Assembly: GCF_015352425.1 (NCBI RefSeq)
Contig: NZ_JADKNH010000003.1
Span: 248,001-312,000, forward strand
DNA: 64,000 bases
Direction of reading: 5' to 3'
Source: Fusibacter ferrireducens
GTDB taxonomy: Bacteria > Bacillota > Clostridia > Peptostreptococcales > Acidaminobacteraceae
Of this stretch, positions 7,564-16,385 are shown piece after piece (within the stretch, counting starts at the first letter, position 1; each line of letters starts with the position of its first letter). The position numbers and the translations under genes were made by a program. Under the pieces are notes generated by a model. The model did not search any database and was not told the DNA's origin. It worked only from the letters and a program-made list of their open reading frames with translations.

Positions 7564-8766
7564 ATGATGAATAATGAGCAAATAGCAGAAAAGAACATAG
7601 CAGAGAGAAAGCCAAAAGAAAGTACAAAACGCAGATGGGTTATTTTAATTACTATTTTATTATCTACACTCTATATTTTTGTGGGGAATAAAATAGCGGT
7701 ACAAGGTATGACACTCTTTGATGGTAAAAATTATACAGCGGTTCAAAAGGCAAAGATTGTTGAAATCGTGGACCATATTAAGGAAGAACATCCGCTAAGC
7801 GAAACAGAAACATTGGTAGTTGAAGAAATTATTTTTAACGCAGAGGCCATTAGCGGGGAAAAGAAAGGTGAGATTTTAAAAGGAGAGCAAAATTTGAACA
7901 CCTATGCGGTGGCTCAATTAAAGCCAGTCAAAGTGGGAGATAAGGTTTTGCTTTATAATATTCCAAATGAAGATTATGGCACGGAATGGACTCTTGGCGA
8001 ATACGTCAGAACAGATGCGTTACTTTTATTAGGTGCCATTTTTATGATTTTATTGATTTTGTTTGGAAGACAACAAGGGTTTCAAACGATTATATCACTG
8101 ATTTATACAGGTCTTGCTATATTTGTCGTTTTTATTCCTGCAATTCTATCGGGCAAAAATATATACTACTGGTCTATTTTAACCTGTGTATTCATTATAC
8201 TAATGACTTTTTTAGTGGTTAGCGGACTTAACAAGAAAAGCTTAGCTGCTGGAATTGGTTGTTTTGGAGGCGTTCTTGTCTCAGGCGGACTCACGATAAT
8301 CATGGATCGCATTTTAAAGCTTACAGGGATGGTGGATGAAGATTCAGTATTCTTGCTTTTGCTCAATAAAGAACATCCAATCGATTTAAAGGCGATTGTA
8401 TTTGCCGCGATTATTATTGGTGCGCTTGGGGCGGTTATGGATGTTGCCATGTCGATTGCTTCTTCACTGTATGAGGTTAAAACGCAATCAAAAAATGTGA
8501 CCTTTAAAATGCTTATAGCGTCAGGGATCACTATTGGCAGAGATATTATGGGAACCATGGCAAATACTCTTGTCTTAGCTTATATTGGGGGGTCACTTGG
8601 GGTAGTACTCCTGCTCATCTCTTACAATACCTCCTTATTGGATGTGCTCAATAGAGAGCTTGTGGTGGTGGAAATTTTACAAGCTTTGGTGGGCAGTATT
8701 GGTATACTATTTACAATACCATTAACTGCAATTGCATCTGGATTTTTCTTTAAACATGTGGACTAA
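7564..8766 (+). CDS. YibE/F family membrane protein
   Basis: 400 residues. One TM near residue 25-42, an extracytoplasmic region of about 95 residues, then seven or so TM segments from about 145 onward, typical of YibE/F proteins. Recognisable pieces are GAIFMILLILFGRQQGFQTIISL, the glycine-rich GIGCFGGVLVSGGLTIIMDR and GALGAVMDVAMSIASSLYEV, followed by GRDIMGTMANTLVLAYIGG. In Lactococcus llmg_0396-type studies the family was linked to membrane-related phenotypes, but the transport substrate is unknown. AGGAG precedes the ATG. The following 670 bp carry no protein gene. Confidence 0.85.
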   Translation: MMNNEQIAEKNIAERKPKESTKRRWVILITILLSTLYIFVGNKIAVQGMTLFDGKNYTAVQKAKIVEIVDHIKEEHPLSETETLVVEEIIFNAEAISGEKKGEILKGEQNLNTYAVAQLKPVKVGDKVLLYNIPNEDYGTEWTLGEYVRTDALLLLGAIFMILLILFGRQQGFQTIISLIYTGLAIFVVFIPAILSGKNIYYWSILTCVFIILMTFLVVSGLNKKSLAAGIGCFGGVLVSGGLTIIMDRILKLTGMVDEDSVFLLLLNKEHPIDLKAIVFAAIIIGALGAVMDVAMSIASSLYEVKTQSKNVTFKMLIASGITIGRDIMGTMANTLVLAYIGGSLGVVLLLISYNTSLLDVLNRELVVVEILQALVGSIGILFTIPLTAIASGFFFKHVD

Positions 8767-8841
8767 TTGCGCATGTGGCATCAAGGCAATAAGATAATGG
8801 ACCTGTAAAGAGAATGACTATGGATTGTAAAGCAATTGTAA

Positions 8842-8870
8842 TGGAAAATACCCATATAAAGTGTTACAAT
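8842..8870 (+). promoter_or_regulatory. putative promoter of the candidate structured RNA
   Basis: TGGAAA (8842-8847) and TACAAT (8865-8870) are spaced by exactly 17 bp; transcription would start near 8877. Confidence 0.45.
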
Positions 8871-8876
8871 CTAGTT

Positions 8877-9241
8877 GCATAAAATACAAAGGTATAGGAG
8901 TGGCAGTCATGAAAGGCGTTGCACATAATATACCGGTTGCTGCAAGCGGCGTTTGCTTCGAATAAAGACAATAGGTTAATATTCGGTGAGCTTTAGGCGG
9001 AGCTAACTTCTCAGTAGCCGGAATCAAGAGAAAATATTATATTGGATCATGTATTTCTGTATGGCGTTAATTTACAGAATGTTTTTGCTGTATCCATAAT
9101 GTTTGACCATGATTCTGTTTTAATGGTTGTATTTTAGTGCAAATTTAAAGGCTTTATAGATACACGTCACAGGCGTGTAGAATAAGGCGTTATAATATTT
9201 GTAAACGCAAGAGCTCTATTCATTTTGAATAGAGCTCTTTT
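8877..9241 (+). ncRNA. candidate structured non-coding RNA
   Basis: This stretch lacks a credible protein gene but is dense in pairings. The helix CCGGTTGCTG (8933-8942) with CAGTAGCCGG (9012-9021) is 10 bp with two G-U pairs. It encloses a hairpin GCAAG/TTTGC (8942-8956), a perfect CGAATA/TATTCG hairpin (8959-8964 with 8980-8985) and a possible GCT/AGC hairpin. GGTATA (8891-8896) can pair with TATACC (8929-8934). Further 3' there are TTCTGTA/TACAGAA around 9055-9079, GCTTTAT/ATAAGGC around 9150-9188 enclosing TACACG/CGTGTA, and finally a strong terminator. An 18-codon frame with AGGAG lies at 8909-8965, inside the folded part. The layout and size fit a free-standing RNA of roughly 360 nt. 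RNase P RNA and tmRNA are excluded by missing hallmark sequences. The raiA-motif RNA of Clostridia is a possibility I cannot confirm. Confidence 0.55.
9209..9241 (+). terminator. strong rho-independent terminator of the candidate RNA
   Basis: A 13-bp perfect stem, AAGAGCTCTATTC (9209-9221) with GAATAGAGCTCTT (9227-9239), five-base loop, followed by TT. The stem is nearly symmetric and has A residues on the 5' side, so it may act in both directions. Confidence 0.85.
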
Positions 9242-9280
9242 AAATAGCAAAATGGGTTTTGAGGTGTTGAAAAACAACTT

Positions 9281-9329
9281 TAAGGTTGTTATTAAGGTTG
9301 CTATTAAGGTTGTTATATACAACAACCTT
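9281..9329 (+). repeat. three 12-bp repeats with one complementary arm (possible attenuator)
   Basis: TAAGGTTGTTAT (9281-9292), TAAGGTTGCTAT (9293-9304) and TAAGGTTGTTAT (9305-9316) are exact head-to-tail 12-mers with one base change in the middle copy. AACAACCTT at 9321-9329 is complementary to AAGGTTGTT of copy 3 (9-bp stem, 6-base loop) and equally to copy 1. Upstream, AACAAC at 9274-9279 can pair with GTTGTT of copy 1. Mutually exclusive hairpins can therefore form. A T-run follows at 9342-9347 and another weak hairpin, AGCCT/AGGCT. The ABC-F gene starts about 110 bp downstream. Confidence 0.6.
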
Positions 9330-9436
9330 TGAGCCTAAAGATTTTTTCCAAGGCTTTAATCGGGAAAAACAGCAGCGTAAATGTTCACAGACTATTAACC
9401 TCCTAAAGTGATAATTTAAATGGATGGAGGATTAAA

Positions 9437-11353
9437 ATGGGATTATTAACATTGCAAAACATTAGTAAAGAATATCAAAATAAGGTTGTATTAGAGGGTG
9501 CTTCTCTGATGGTTGAGAAAGGTGAATGTGTTTCGCTTGTGGGACCAAATGGTTCTGGAAAGTCAACGTTACTCAAAATAGCCATGGGTCTTGAAATGCC
9601 AGATTCAGGTCAGCATTACTTTTCAAGTGGCATTAAAGTAGGCTACTTGTCACAAAATGTCGATGAGCAGGAAACAGGTAAAAATGCCTTGCATCACGAA
9701 GCACTCTTTCAGCTGGAAAATCAGCTGAATGCGATCTTTAAGAAGCTAGAAAACGATGAAATCAGTCAAGATCAAAAGGCGTATGAAGCTTGCATGCGCC
9801 GCTATGAAAAACTCTATGAAAAATTCGAGGCAATGGATGGCTATAATATTCAAAGTAAAATTAAAAGGATACTGTTGGGATTAGGACTGAGAGAAGGTGC
9901 GCTTGAACTCCCTGTGGAGCGGCTTAGTGGAGGCGAAAAAATGCGGGTTGCACTTGCTCGGATTCTATTGGACGAACCGGACTTACTCATTTTAGACGAA
10001 CCGACAAATCATCTTGATATTAAAGCCATAGAGTGGCTTGAAGAATATATTAAAAGGTTTTCAGGAGGCGTTTTAATCGTGTCTCATGATCGCTACTTTT
10101 TAGATCGTGTGACAACGCGGATTGCAGAGCTCAGTCATGGCCATTTGAGTATAAAAAAGTGTAACTATACAAGCTATATTGAGCAAAAAACAAAAATATC
10201 GGGCTTTTATTTAAAGGAAAACTCTAATTTAAAAAAACAGATCAGAGACGGAGAAGAGAAGGTTCAAAAACTCAGAAAATATAAAAAGATAAAACAATCT
10301 AAAAGCACAGAGAAGGCAGTTGAAAAACTCAAGATAAAATCACAAAAATTGATGATGGAAATGAAAAAGAGCGAAAATTTAATGCAAAAATCAAAACCCA
10401 AATTGAGCTTTAAGCCTGCAACTCATATGAGCAAAGACATCGTATTGGTGGAACATCTCACAAAACGTTTTTCGGATTATACAGTTCTTAAAGAGATTTC
10501 TTTTGAAATACACGGTGGTGAGCGCATCGGTCTGATTGGACCAAATGGCTGTGGCAAAACAACACTTCTCAATGTGATATTGGGAAAAGATATCGATTTT
10601 ACTGGCCATGTCAATTTTGGAAAGTGGGTTGATTATGCTTATTTGGGACAAGAGATTACTTTTGAAGATGAAAACAGAAGTGTTTTGGAAACTTTTGAAG
10701 TAGAATTTCCAAAGTTAGAACGCAAAGAGATTAAAAAGCATTTGGCGCTCTTTAACTTTTATGGGGATGAGGTGGATAAGAGAATAGAGGTGCTCAGTGG
10801 TGGTGAAAAGACCAGAGTTGCACTTGCCAGGATTATGCTCAATCAACCGCACTGCTTGATTTTAGATGAGCCCACCAATCACTTGGATCTTGAATCTAGA
10901 GAAGCCATTGAAAATGCGATTTTAAGTTTCAGGGGCACTGTTATTGCCGTTTCTCATGATCGCTTTTATCTCAATCAATGTGTTACACGCATACTTGAAC
11001 TCAGGGATGGCAAGATATTGAGCTTTGACGGCAATTACGATCAGTATTGTCGTGCCAATGTTGTAGAACAGAATTCAAACGCGACGAAATCAATAGAAGA
11101 ACGCGTGAAAAGTGATGGTTTTAAAGCAAATAAATTTCAGGAAATACAACATTCCAAGAGATCAGAACAACATGAAAATGAGCAAAGAGAAAATGAGCAG
11201 ATTGAAGAGGCAATATTGGCTTTAGAAGCTCAAATTGCAAATTTAGATCAGACTGAAACAGATGCGAATGATCTGGAGTTCTATCAAAAATATGGTGATT
11301 TGGTGGCGGATTTGGAGGTGTTGTATCAACGCTATTATGAACAAAACGCGTGA
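9437..11353 (+). CDS. ABC-F family ATPase
   Basis: 638 residues with two ABC domains and no membrane segments. Domain 1: Walker A GPNGSGKST, signature LSGGEKMRVALAR, Walker B LLILDEPTNHLD. Domain 2: GPNGCGKTT, LSGGEKTRVALAR, CLILDEPTNHLD. A Lys-rich linker (about 245-325) joins them, the segment that reaches the ribosome P-site in this family. The C-terminus has a Glu/Gln-rich stretch and a coiled coil ending LEVLYQRYYEQN, like the YdiF/Uup-type arm. ABC-F proteins act on stalled ribosomes, either as general translation factors or by protecting against antibiotics; which applies here cannot be decided from sequence. GGAGG lies upstream of the ATG. The repeat-built leader hairpin upstream would suit ribosome-dependent attenuation. 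Confidence 0.9.
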   Translation: MGLLTLQNISKEYQNKVVLEGASLMVEKGECVSLVGPNGSGKSTLLKIAMGLEMPDSGQHYFSSGIKVGYLSQNVDEQETGKNALHHEALFQLENQLNAIFKKLENDEISQDQKAYEACMRRYEKLYEKFEAMDGYNIQSKIKRILLGLGLREGALELPVERLSGGEKMRVALARILLDEPDLLILDEPTNHLDIKAIEWLEEYIKRFSGGVLIVSHDRYFLDRVTTRIAELSHGHLSIKKCNYTSYIEQKTKISGFYLKENSNLKKQIRDGEEKVQKLRKYKKIKQSKSTEKAVEKLKIKSQKLMMEMKKSENLMQKSKPKLSFKPATHMSKDIVLVEHLTKRFSDYTVLKEISFEIHGGERIGLIGPNGCGKTTLLNVILGKDIDFTGHVNFGKWVDYAYLGQEITFEDENRSVLETFEVEFPKLERKEIKKHLALFNFYGDEVDKRIEVLSGGEKTRVALARIMLNQPHCLILDEPTNHLDLESREAIENAILSFRGTVIAVSHDRFYLNQCVTRILELRDGKILSFDGNYDQYCRANVVEQNSNATKSIEERVKSDGFKANKFQEIQHSKRSEQHENEQRENEQIEEAILALEAQIANLDQTETDANDLEFYQKYGDLVADLEVLYQRYYEQNA

Positions 11354-11386
11354 AAATGATAAGCGAAATTAACAAAAAAGAATGAA

Positions 11387-11429
11387 GTCCTATAAATTCA
11401 AGTTCATTTTGTGATACAATTTATAGGAC
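11387..11429 (+). promoter_or_regulatory. 12-bp perfect inverted repeat upstream of the DUF134 gene
   Basis: GTCCTATAAATT (11387-11398) and AATTTATAGGAC (11418-11429) are perfect complements separated by 19 bp. A TGATACAAT (extended -10-like) lies at the start of the right arm. Position, 20 bp before the start codon, fits an operator or a leader hairpin; there is no T-run, so a terminator is unlikely. Confidence 0.55.
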
Positions 11430-11449
11430 GATATTTACAAGGAGGCACT

Positions 11450-11890
11450 ATGGCAAGACCAAAGCGATTCAGACGCGTTTCACAGTTTCCAAAAGAAAGC
11501 TATTTTGTACCCTATGGCATTCCAAAATGCAAACTAGATGAAGTCAATCTCACGGTTGAAGAGCTTGAAGCCATGCGCCTGAAAGATGTTGAAGCACTCT
11601 CACAAGAAGAGTGTGCAGAACAGATGGGTGTATCGAGACAAACGTTTCAGCTGATTATTGAATCCGGGCGCACTAAACTAACAGGTGCCCTGTTAGAGGG
11701 CAAAGCGATTTCCATAAAAGGAGGGCACTATACCACAGAACAATGCCAATTCATATGTGAAGATTGTGGCCAGCGGTATGAAATTGATTTTAAACAAGAT
11801 CATCAAATTTGTCCAAAGTGTGGTTCAAAACATGTTCACTGCCAAAAGAAGGCTCAATTTTGCAAAAAATGGTGTCATATGGATCTGTAG
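11450..11890 (+). CDS. DUF134 (UPF0251) DNA-binding protein
   Basis: 146 residues from ATG 11450, which has AGGAGG 6 bp upstream; the in-frame GTG at 11411 is inside the inverted repeat and less likely. The DUF134 hallmarks are MARPKRFRRV, LTVEELEAMRLKDVEALSQEECAEQMGVSRQTFQ (HTH resembling sigma-70 region 4) and LIIESGRTKL. The C-terminal third carries a Cys/His-rich zinc-ribbon-like segment, CEDCGQRYEI to CPKCGSKHVHC, then CKKWC. Family members are presumed regulators. It lies just upstream of an RND permease whose ribosome site is buried in a terminator-like hairpin, so local control of efflux is plausible. Ligand and operator are unproved. Confidence 0.85.
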   Translation: MARPKRFRRVSQFPKESYFVPYGIPKCKLDEVNLTVEELEAMRLKDVEALSQEECAEQMGVSRQTFQLIIESGRTKLTGALLEGKAISIKGGHYTTEQCQFICEDCGQRYEIDFKQDHQICPKCGSKHVHCQKKAQFCKKWCHMDL

Positions 11891-11949
11891 CGACAAAGGA
11901 TAGCGATTAATTAGGAAAAACTTAATATTTTATAAGGCCTATTTTAGAG

Positions 11950-11994
11950 AGTCTCCTGTATTCTAGTAATAAGAATAAGACAGGAGGCTTTTTT
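11950..11994 (+). terminator. terminator hairpin that contains the RBS of the RND gene
   Basis: Arms AGTCTCCTGT (11950-11959) and ACAGGAGGCT (11980-11989) pair over 10 bp (one G-U), followed at once by TTTTTT (11989-11994) and then the ATG of the permease at 11995. The right arm contains AGGAGG (11982-11987), the only ribosome-binding site for that gene, 7 nt before the start codon. The element would terminate the DUF134 transcript and hide the RBS in any read-through RNA. Confidence 0.75.
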
Positions 11995-14900
11995 ATGAAA
12001 GATTTACCAGAGCTCAAAATGCCCAAGAATGTGCTGGGCAAGATTGCATCCGCATTCATTGATCGCTATAAGATTGTTTTTTTGATCATATTTGCAATCC
12101 TTTTGCTGGGCTATAATGCTTATACTAGCTTGCCAAAGGAAACTGTGCCAGATGTTTCTACGAATATGCTCTATATTTTAAAAACTTATCCAGGGGCATC
12201 CGCAGATGATGTGAATACATTGATTTCCGATCCTATTGAAAAAAAGGTAAAAAGCTTGGACGGCGTCAAAAAAACCACTGCAACAGTAAACAGTGGTTAC
12301 GCGCAGATCATATTGGAATACGATGAAAAAACCAATATGGACGATGCAGAACAAACCATAAGAAATGAGTTGGCTAAAATCAAATTCCCGGATGGGGCTT
12401 CATCAGAGGCAACTGTTGGTGTGCTCAAAACGGGAGATATACCTATCTTCTCAATTACGATGACAGGTAACTATGATTTAACGGACCTTAAAAAATATGG
12501 TGAACAGATTAAAACAGAAATAGAAAATATTCCCGGTATTAAAGAAGTTGAATTATCCGGCGGTTATGACAGAGAAATAAAAGTCATTCTGGATCAAGTA
12601 AGACTTCTTGAATACGGTTTAACCTACCAAAATATCATCTCGGCACTTCAAAGTTCTAACATGAATATGCCGGCAGGTGAAAAAAATATTGACAATACAA
12701 CTGTTAATATTCGTGTGGATGAGCGTTATACCAACATAGAAGATATTCAAAATTTAGTGATTAAAGCTTCACCTTCCAGCGCTGTTTTCCTGAAAGATGT
12801 TGCAATTGTTGAAGATACTCACAAAATACCGGATAACTATTCCAGAGTATTTGTGAATCATGAAAATGCTGAAAAAGTGTCCACGCCTGCAATTTATTTA
12901 ACCGTTTATCGTGAAGATGGAAACGACATTGTTGGGCCAGCAAGTGAGATTCGAGCAATCATAGAGAATAAAGCGGAACATGCTATTCCTGAATCGGTGG
13001 ATTTTATTGTGACCAGTGATATGAGTGAAGATGTGGTTAAAGATTTGAGCACAGTAATTAACAATGCCTTAGGTGGTTTAATCTGTGTAATTATTGTGCT
13101 TTACATTTTTATTGGACTCAATGAAGCCTTGATTGTAGCCACTGTGATTCCCATTTCTCTATTCATAAGTTTTGTGATTATGACTTTTACTGGTGTTACT
13201 TTCAATACGCTTTCCCTTGCAGGTTTTATCATTGCATTAGGGCTGCTCGTAGATAATGCAATTGTTGTCATGGAAAATATAGATCGACTTAGAGATGAGG
13301 GCATCGATCGAATAACCGCCTCTAAATTTGGGTCAAATCAGGTTGCGCCAGCTGTACTAGCTGCGACCTTGACAACACTAGGGGCATTTGTGCCTGTGGC
13401 AATGACACCAGGAATCTTAGGACAGTTTATTTCAAACATTCCCAAAACGATTATCTATATCATTGCGGCTTCTTTCTTTGTCTCCATAGTGATCACACCG
13501 ACGCTTTCATCTAAATTTTTGACGCCATATAAAAAGAAAAACAGTCATCATCATTTTTCAGATAAAGTGAGAAATATCACAGCAGGTGTGGTGATCTTTT
13601 TATTGTCTTTAGTTGCATTTTCAAATCAATGGGAAATTACAGGTGCTAGCGTTCTCTTGGCTTTTGCCTTTACGCTGGTGTATGCACTGAAAATATTGGC
13701 TGCCAAGAGACTTGAAAAAAGTGGACAATCCGGGAGTCTTGAGAATTACAGACAATTCATCTTTGATGTACTGATTTCAAGAGGGCGAAAATTTATCATT
13801 CTTTTAATAGCACTTGTGCTGTTCGTCGGTTCCGTCATGACAATACCTATAGGCATATTAAAAGTTGAATTATTCCCTTATGAAGAACCTAATTCAATTA
13901 GAATTAATGTGGATGCGCCTATTGGAACACCGCTTGATGATACGGATGACATTGTAAGACAAGTGGAAGCAAATCTTTATGATATCGTGGATCTTGAATC
14001 ATTCACGTCTCGGGTAGGTTCGGATGGTTCTAATAAAGCGCAAATTGTTGTAGAATTGCGCGATAAAGAAGAGCGTATTTTAAGTGGCTCAGAGATTGAA
14101 AATCAGATTAGAAGCCGAATTACTACTATTCCTGGAGCTGAATTTCAACTCAATCAACAAAGTGCAATGTCTGGCATGTCAAGTGCTAACGTGAGCTTAA
14201 GCCTAAAAGGCGATAATTTAGAAGAAATCAGTCAAGTGGCAGAACAATATTTGGAAAGACTATCTCAGCTTGAAGGTGTTGTGGAACCGAGAATTTCCAC
14301 AGATGGTGGTAAGAAAGAAATCGTCATTAACATTGATGGCAATAGAGCTTCTTACTATGGCTTGACAGTTGCTCAAATCTCATCTGAACTCAGAAAATAT
14401 ATTTCTGGATCAACAGTGGGTACTTATGTAGAAAAATCTGAGGAATATGACATCTCTGTTTATTATTCTGAAGATGAAATCAAGAGTGTTAAAGATTTTG
14501 ATAAAATTTTCTTTGTGAACAACAAAGGACAGAAAATATATTTCAACGATGTCGCTTCACTTAAACTGCAGACGGGTATTGGCAATATTCGCAAGGAAGA
14601 TGGCAAGGTAATTGTCTCTATTTCAGGCAAACTAAAACCAGGATATAATATACGAGAAGTCAGCATGGCGTATTCTGAGGCTGTAAAAGATGTCAATTTG
14701 CCTCCAAGTATTAGCCAAACAGTAAGTGGCGGCATGAGTGAATTGAATGAACAAATTGGCAATATGGGTCGAAATTTCGGCATTGCACTGTTGGTGGTTT
14801 ACATCATCTTAGTGTTGCAATTCAATTCATTCATTCAACCTATGATAATATTGTTGTCTATTCCCTTTGCGTTAATTGGCGTGTTACTAGGCCTTATTAT

Positions 14901-15270
14901 CACACAGAACAGTCTTGGTTTTTATGCAATGTTTGGCATTGTAGCTTTGGTTGGGATAGCCGTCAATGATGCGATTGTGCTGATTGATTTTATAAATTAT
15001 CTCAGAAGTACTGGTGTGGATCTTCGAAGAGCTGTGGCAGATGCTGTAAAAACGAGAGTTCAACCCGTGTTGGCCACTTCGTTAACCACAATAGGCGGCG
15101 TCTTGCCATTGGCACTTTACAATTCTACTTTCAGTCAATTGGGCTTTGCGCTGATATTTGGTCTTTTTGCATCAACTTTTTTAACACTGCTTATAATTCC
15201 AATAATTTACTATAGTATAGAAAAGAGAACCCTTAAATGGTGGAGAGGTGGAGAAAATGAAGATAAATAA
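11995..15270 (+). CDS. RND family efflux permease
   Basis: 1091 residues, a full-length AcrB/SwrC-type RND transporter. TM1 follows the first 30 residues, and the porter half starts KETVPDVSTNMLYILKTYPGASADDV. The two characteristic TM clusters are at about 350-520 (ALGLLVDNAIVVMENIDRL, the conserved Asp-containing TM4) and 930-1080 (GIVALVGIAVNDAIVLIDFINY). Proton-driven export of drugs, lipids or other amphiphiles is the family role. In a monoderm cell it would work without an outer-membrane factor, as SwrC does. Its stop codon overlaps the adaptor gene. A HK-RR pair follows, consistent with an envelope-stress or antimicrobial-inducible module. The substrate is unknown. Confidence 0.9.
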   Translation: MKDLPELKMPKNVLGKIASAFIDRYKIVFLIIFAILLLGYNAYTSLPKETVPDVSTNMLYILKTYPGASADDVNTLISDPIEKKVKSLDGVKKTTATVNSGYAQIILEYDEKTNMDDAEQTIRNELAKIKFPDGASSEATVGVLKTGDIPIFSITMTGNYDLTDLKKYGEQIKTEIENIPGIKEVELSGGYDREIKVILDQVRLLEYGLTYQNIISALQSSNMNMPAGEKNIDNTTVNIRVDERYTNIEDIQNLVIKASPSSAVFLKDVAIVEDTHKIPDNYSRVFVNHENAEKVSTPAIYLTVYREDGNDIVGPASEIRAIIENKAEHAIPESVDFIVTSDMSEDVVKDLSTVINNALGGLICVIIVLYIFIGLNEALIVATVIPISLFISFVIMTFTGVTFNTLSLAGFIIALGLLVDNAIVVMENIDRLRDEGIDRITASKFGSNQVAPAVLAATLTTLGAFVPVAMTPGILGQFISNIPKTIIYIIAASFFVSIVITPTLSSKFLTPYKKKNSHHHFSDKVRNITAGVVIFLLSLVAFSNQWEITGASVLLAFAFTLVYALKILAAKRLEKSGQSGSLENYRQFIFDVLISRGRKFIILLIALVLFVGSVMTIPIGILKVELFPYEEPNSIRINVDAPIGTPLDDTDDIVRQVEANLYDIVDLESFTSRVGSDGSNKAQIVVELRDKEERILSGSEIENQIRSRITTIPGAEFQLNQQSAMSGMSSANVSLSLKGDNLEEISQVAEQYLERLSQLEGVVEPRISTDGGKKEIVINIDGNRASYYGLTVAQISSELRKYISGSTVGTYVEKSEEYDISVYYSEDEIKSVKDFDKIFFVNNKGQKIYFNDVASLKLQTGIGNIRKEDGKVIVSISGKLKPGYNIREVSMAYSEAVKDVNLPPSISQTVSGGMSELNEQIGNMGRNFGIALLVVYIILVLQFNSFIQPMIILLSIPFALIGVLLGLIITQNSLGFYAMFGIVALVGIAVNDAIVLIDFINYLRSTGVDLRRAVADAVKTRVQPVLATSLTTIGGVLPLALYNSTFSQLGFALIFGLFASTFLTLLIIPIIYYSIEKRTLKWWRGGENEDK

Positions 15271-16378
15271 AAAATGGATTATAATTGGCGTGGCTATTAT
15301 TGCAATAATAGCCGTCATAGTGATGGTAAACCCGAAACCGGGGAAAAAGTCAGAACAATTTCCAATTGAAATGGGGTTAAAAGAGCAGACTGCAACTACC
15401 GTAAGCTCAGAAAAGGTGGTTAGTGGAGATATTGATGAAACGGTTTTCACAATTGGTTCAGTGAATCCTGTTGAAACCTTCAATGTCATGGTGAAAACAC
15501 CAGGGGACGTCAAAGCAACCTATTTTGAAATTGGAGATCATGTCAATAAAGATGATGTCTTATTTGAAATCAATCAAGATGCCTTTGATGTTTCAAAAAA
15601 TCAAACTCTAACACAACAGAAAAATGCGCTTGATCAGTCAAAAGATAGTTTAAAGCAAGCTGAAGACGCTTATAATGATCAGAAGAAATTGTTTGAATCG
15701 GGTGCGATTGCGCAGTCTGCTTTGGACAATACAAAATCAGCACTTGAAAACGCGCAGAGAGCTTATGAAAATACAAAGGCAGCCTATAATAGCACTTTGA
15801 CAAGTCTTAACGAACAACTCGACAATTATATTCAAAGAAGCCCTACGGATGGCATTGTCGTTGGCAAAAATATTTCTAAAGATATTTACGCAACATCACA
15901 GAATGGATATACCATTATTCCCGAAAGTCAGTTCATCGTAAATGCTTCAGTGACCTCAAAATATGTGAAGAGTGTTAAGAAGGGCCAAAAAGCTTCTATT
16001 TATGTCAATACGCTTGATAAAACGTATGACGGTGAAGTTATTTCGGTTTCTGAGGTAGGACAGCAGGGGACTTATCCGATTGAACTCAGCATTCAGGGTG
16101 ATGATGATTTAATGTCTGGACTGTATAGCGAAGTTAAAATAACCACGCATCGACTTGAACAAGTCCCTGTGATCTCAAAAAAAGCGCTTCTTTTAGAGGG
16201 TAGCGATCATTATGTGTTTCGCATCAAAGCGGATAACACCGTGGAAAAAATATTAGTCACAACTGGCGCAGAAAGTGATGAGAAAGTTGAAATTCTTCAA
16301 AATTTGAGCCTAGGCGATTCAATTGTTGTATTGGGTAAAGAATATCTTTCAGAAAATGACAAAATCGTGATAAAATAA
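15257..16378 (+). CDS. RND/HlyD-type membrane-fusion adaptor
   Basis: 373 residues from ATG 15257 (GGTGGAG upstream), overlapping the permease stop by 14 bp. N-terminal membrane anchor at about 6-24 (WIIIGVAIIAIIAVIVMV). Lipoyl-like half near ETFNVMVKTPGDVKATYFEIGDHVNKDDVLFEIN, a coiled coil of about 80 residues (ALDQSKDSLKQAEDAYNDQ to NEQLDNYI), the second lipoyl half at IQRSPTDGIVVGKNIS, and then beta-barrel and membrane-proximal domains ending ILQNLSLGDSIVVLGKEYL. Adaptors of this kind bind the RND trimer and, in diderms, a TolC-like channel. None is encoded here. Coupled translation with the permease indicates a 1:1 functional pair. Confidence 0.88.
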   Translation: MKINKKWIIIGVAIIAIIAVIVMVNPKPGKKSEQFPIEMGLKEQTATTVSSEKVVSGDIDETVFTIGSVNPVETFNVMVKTPGDVKATYFEIGDHVNKDDVLFEINQDAFDVSKNQTLTQQKNALDQSKDSLKQAEDAYNDQKKLFESGAIAQSALDNTKSALENAQRAYENTKAAYNSTLTSLNEQLDNYIQRSPTDGIVVGKNISKDIYATSQNGYTIIPESQFIVNASVTSKYVKSVKKGQKASIYVNTLDKTYDGEVISVSEVGQQGTYPIELSIQGDDDLMSGLYSEVKITTHRLEQVPVISKKALLLEGSDHYVFRIKADNTVEKILVTTGAESDEKVEILQNLSLGDSIVVLGKEYLSENDKIVIK

Positions 16379-16385
16379 AAGCAAT

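Noticed and set aside
8166-8558. 130-codon minus-strand frame
   Set aside because: Lies wholly inside the YibE/F gene, which has clear family features; shadow frame.
8909-8965. 18-codon frame with AGGAG inside the structured RNA region
   Set aside because: The sequence is engaged in strong helices and ends within them; more likely part of the RNA than a peptide gene, though a dual role is not excluded.
8818-9027. Minus-strand open frame of 69 codons
   Set aside because: Covers the promoter and core of the candidate RNA, no RBS, no family resemblance.
8877-9241. RNase P RNA or tmRNA
   Set aside because: The RNase P GAGGAAAGTCC box and the tmRNA 5' end and tag frame are absent.
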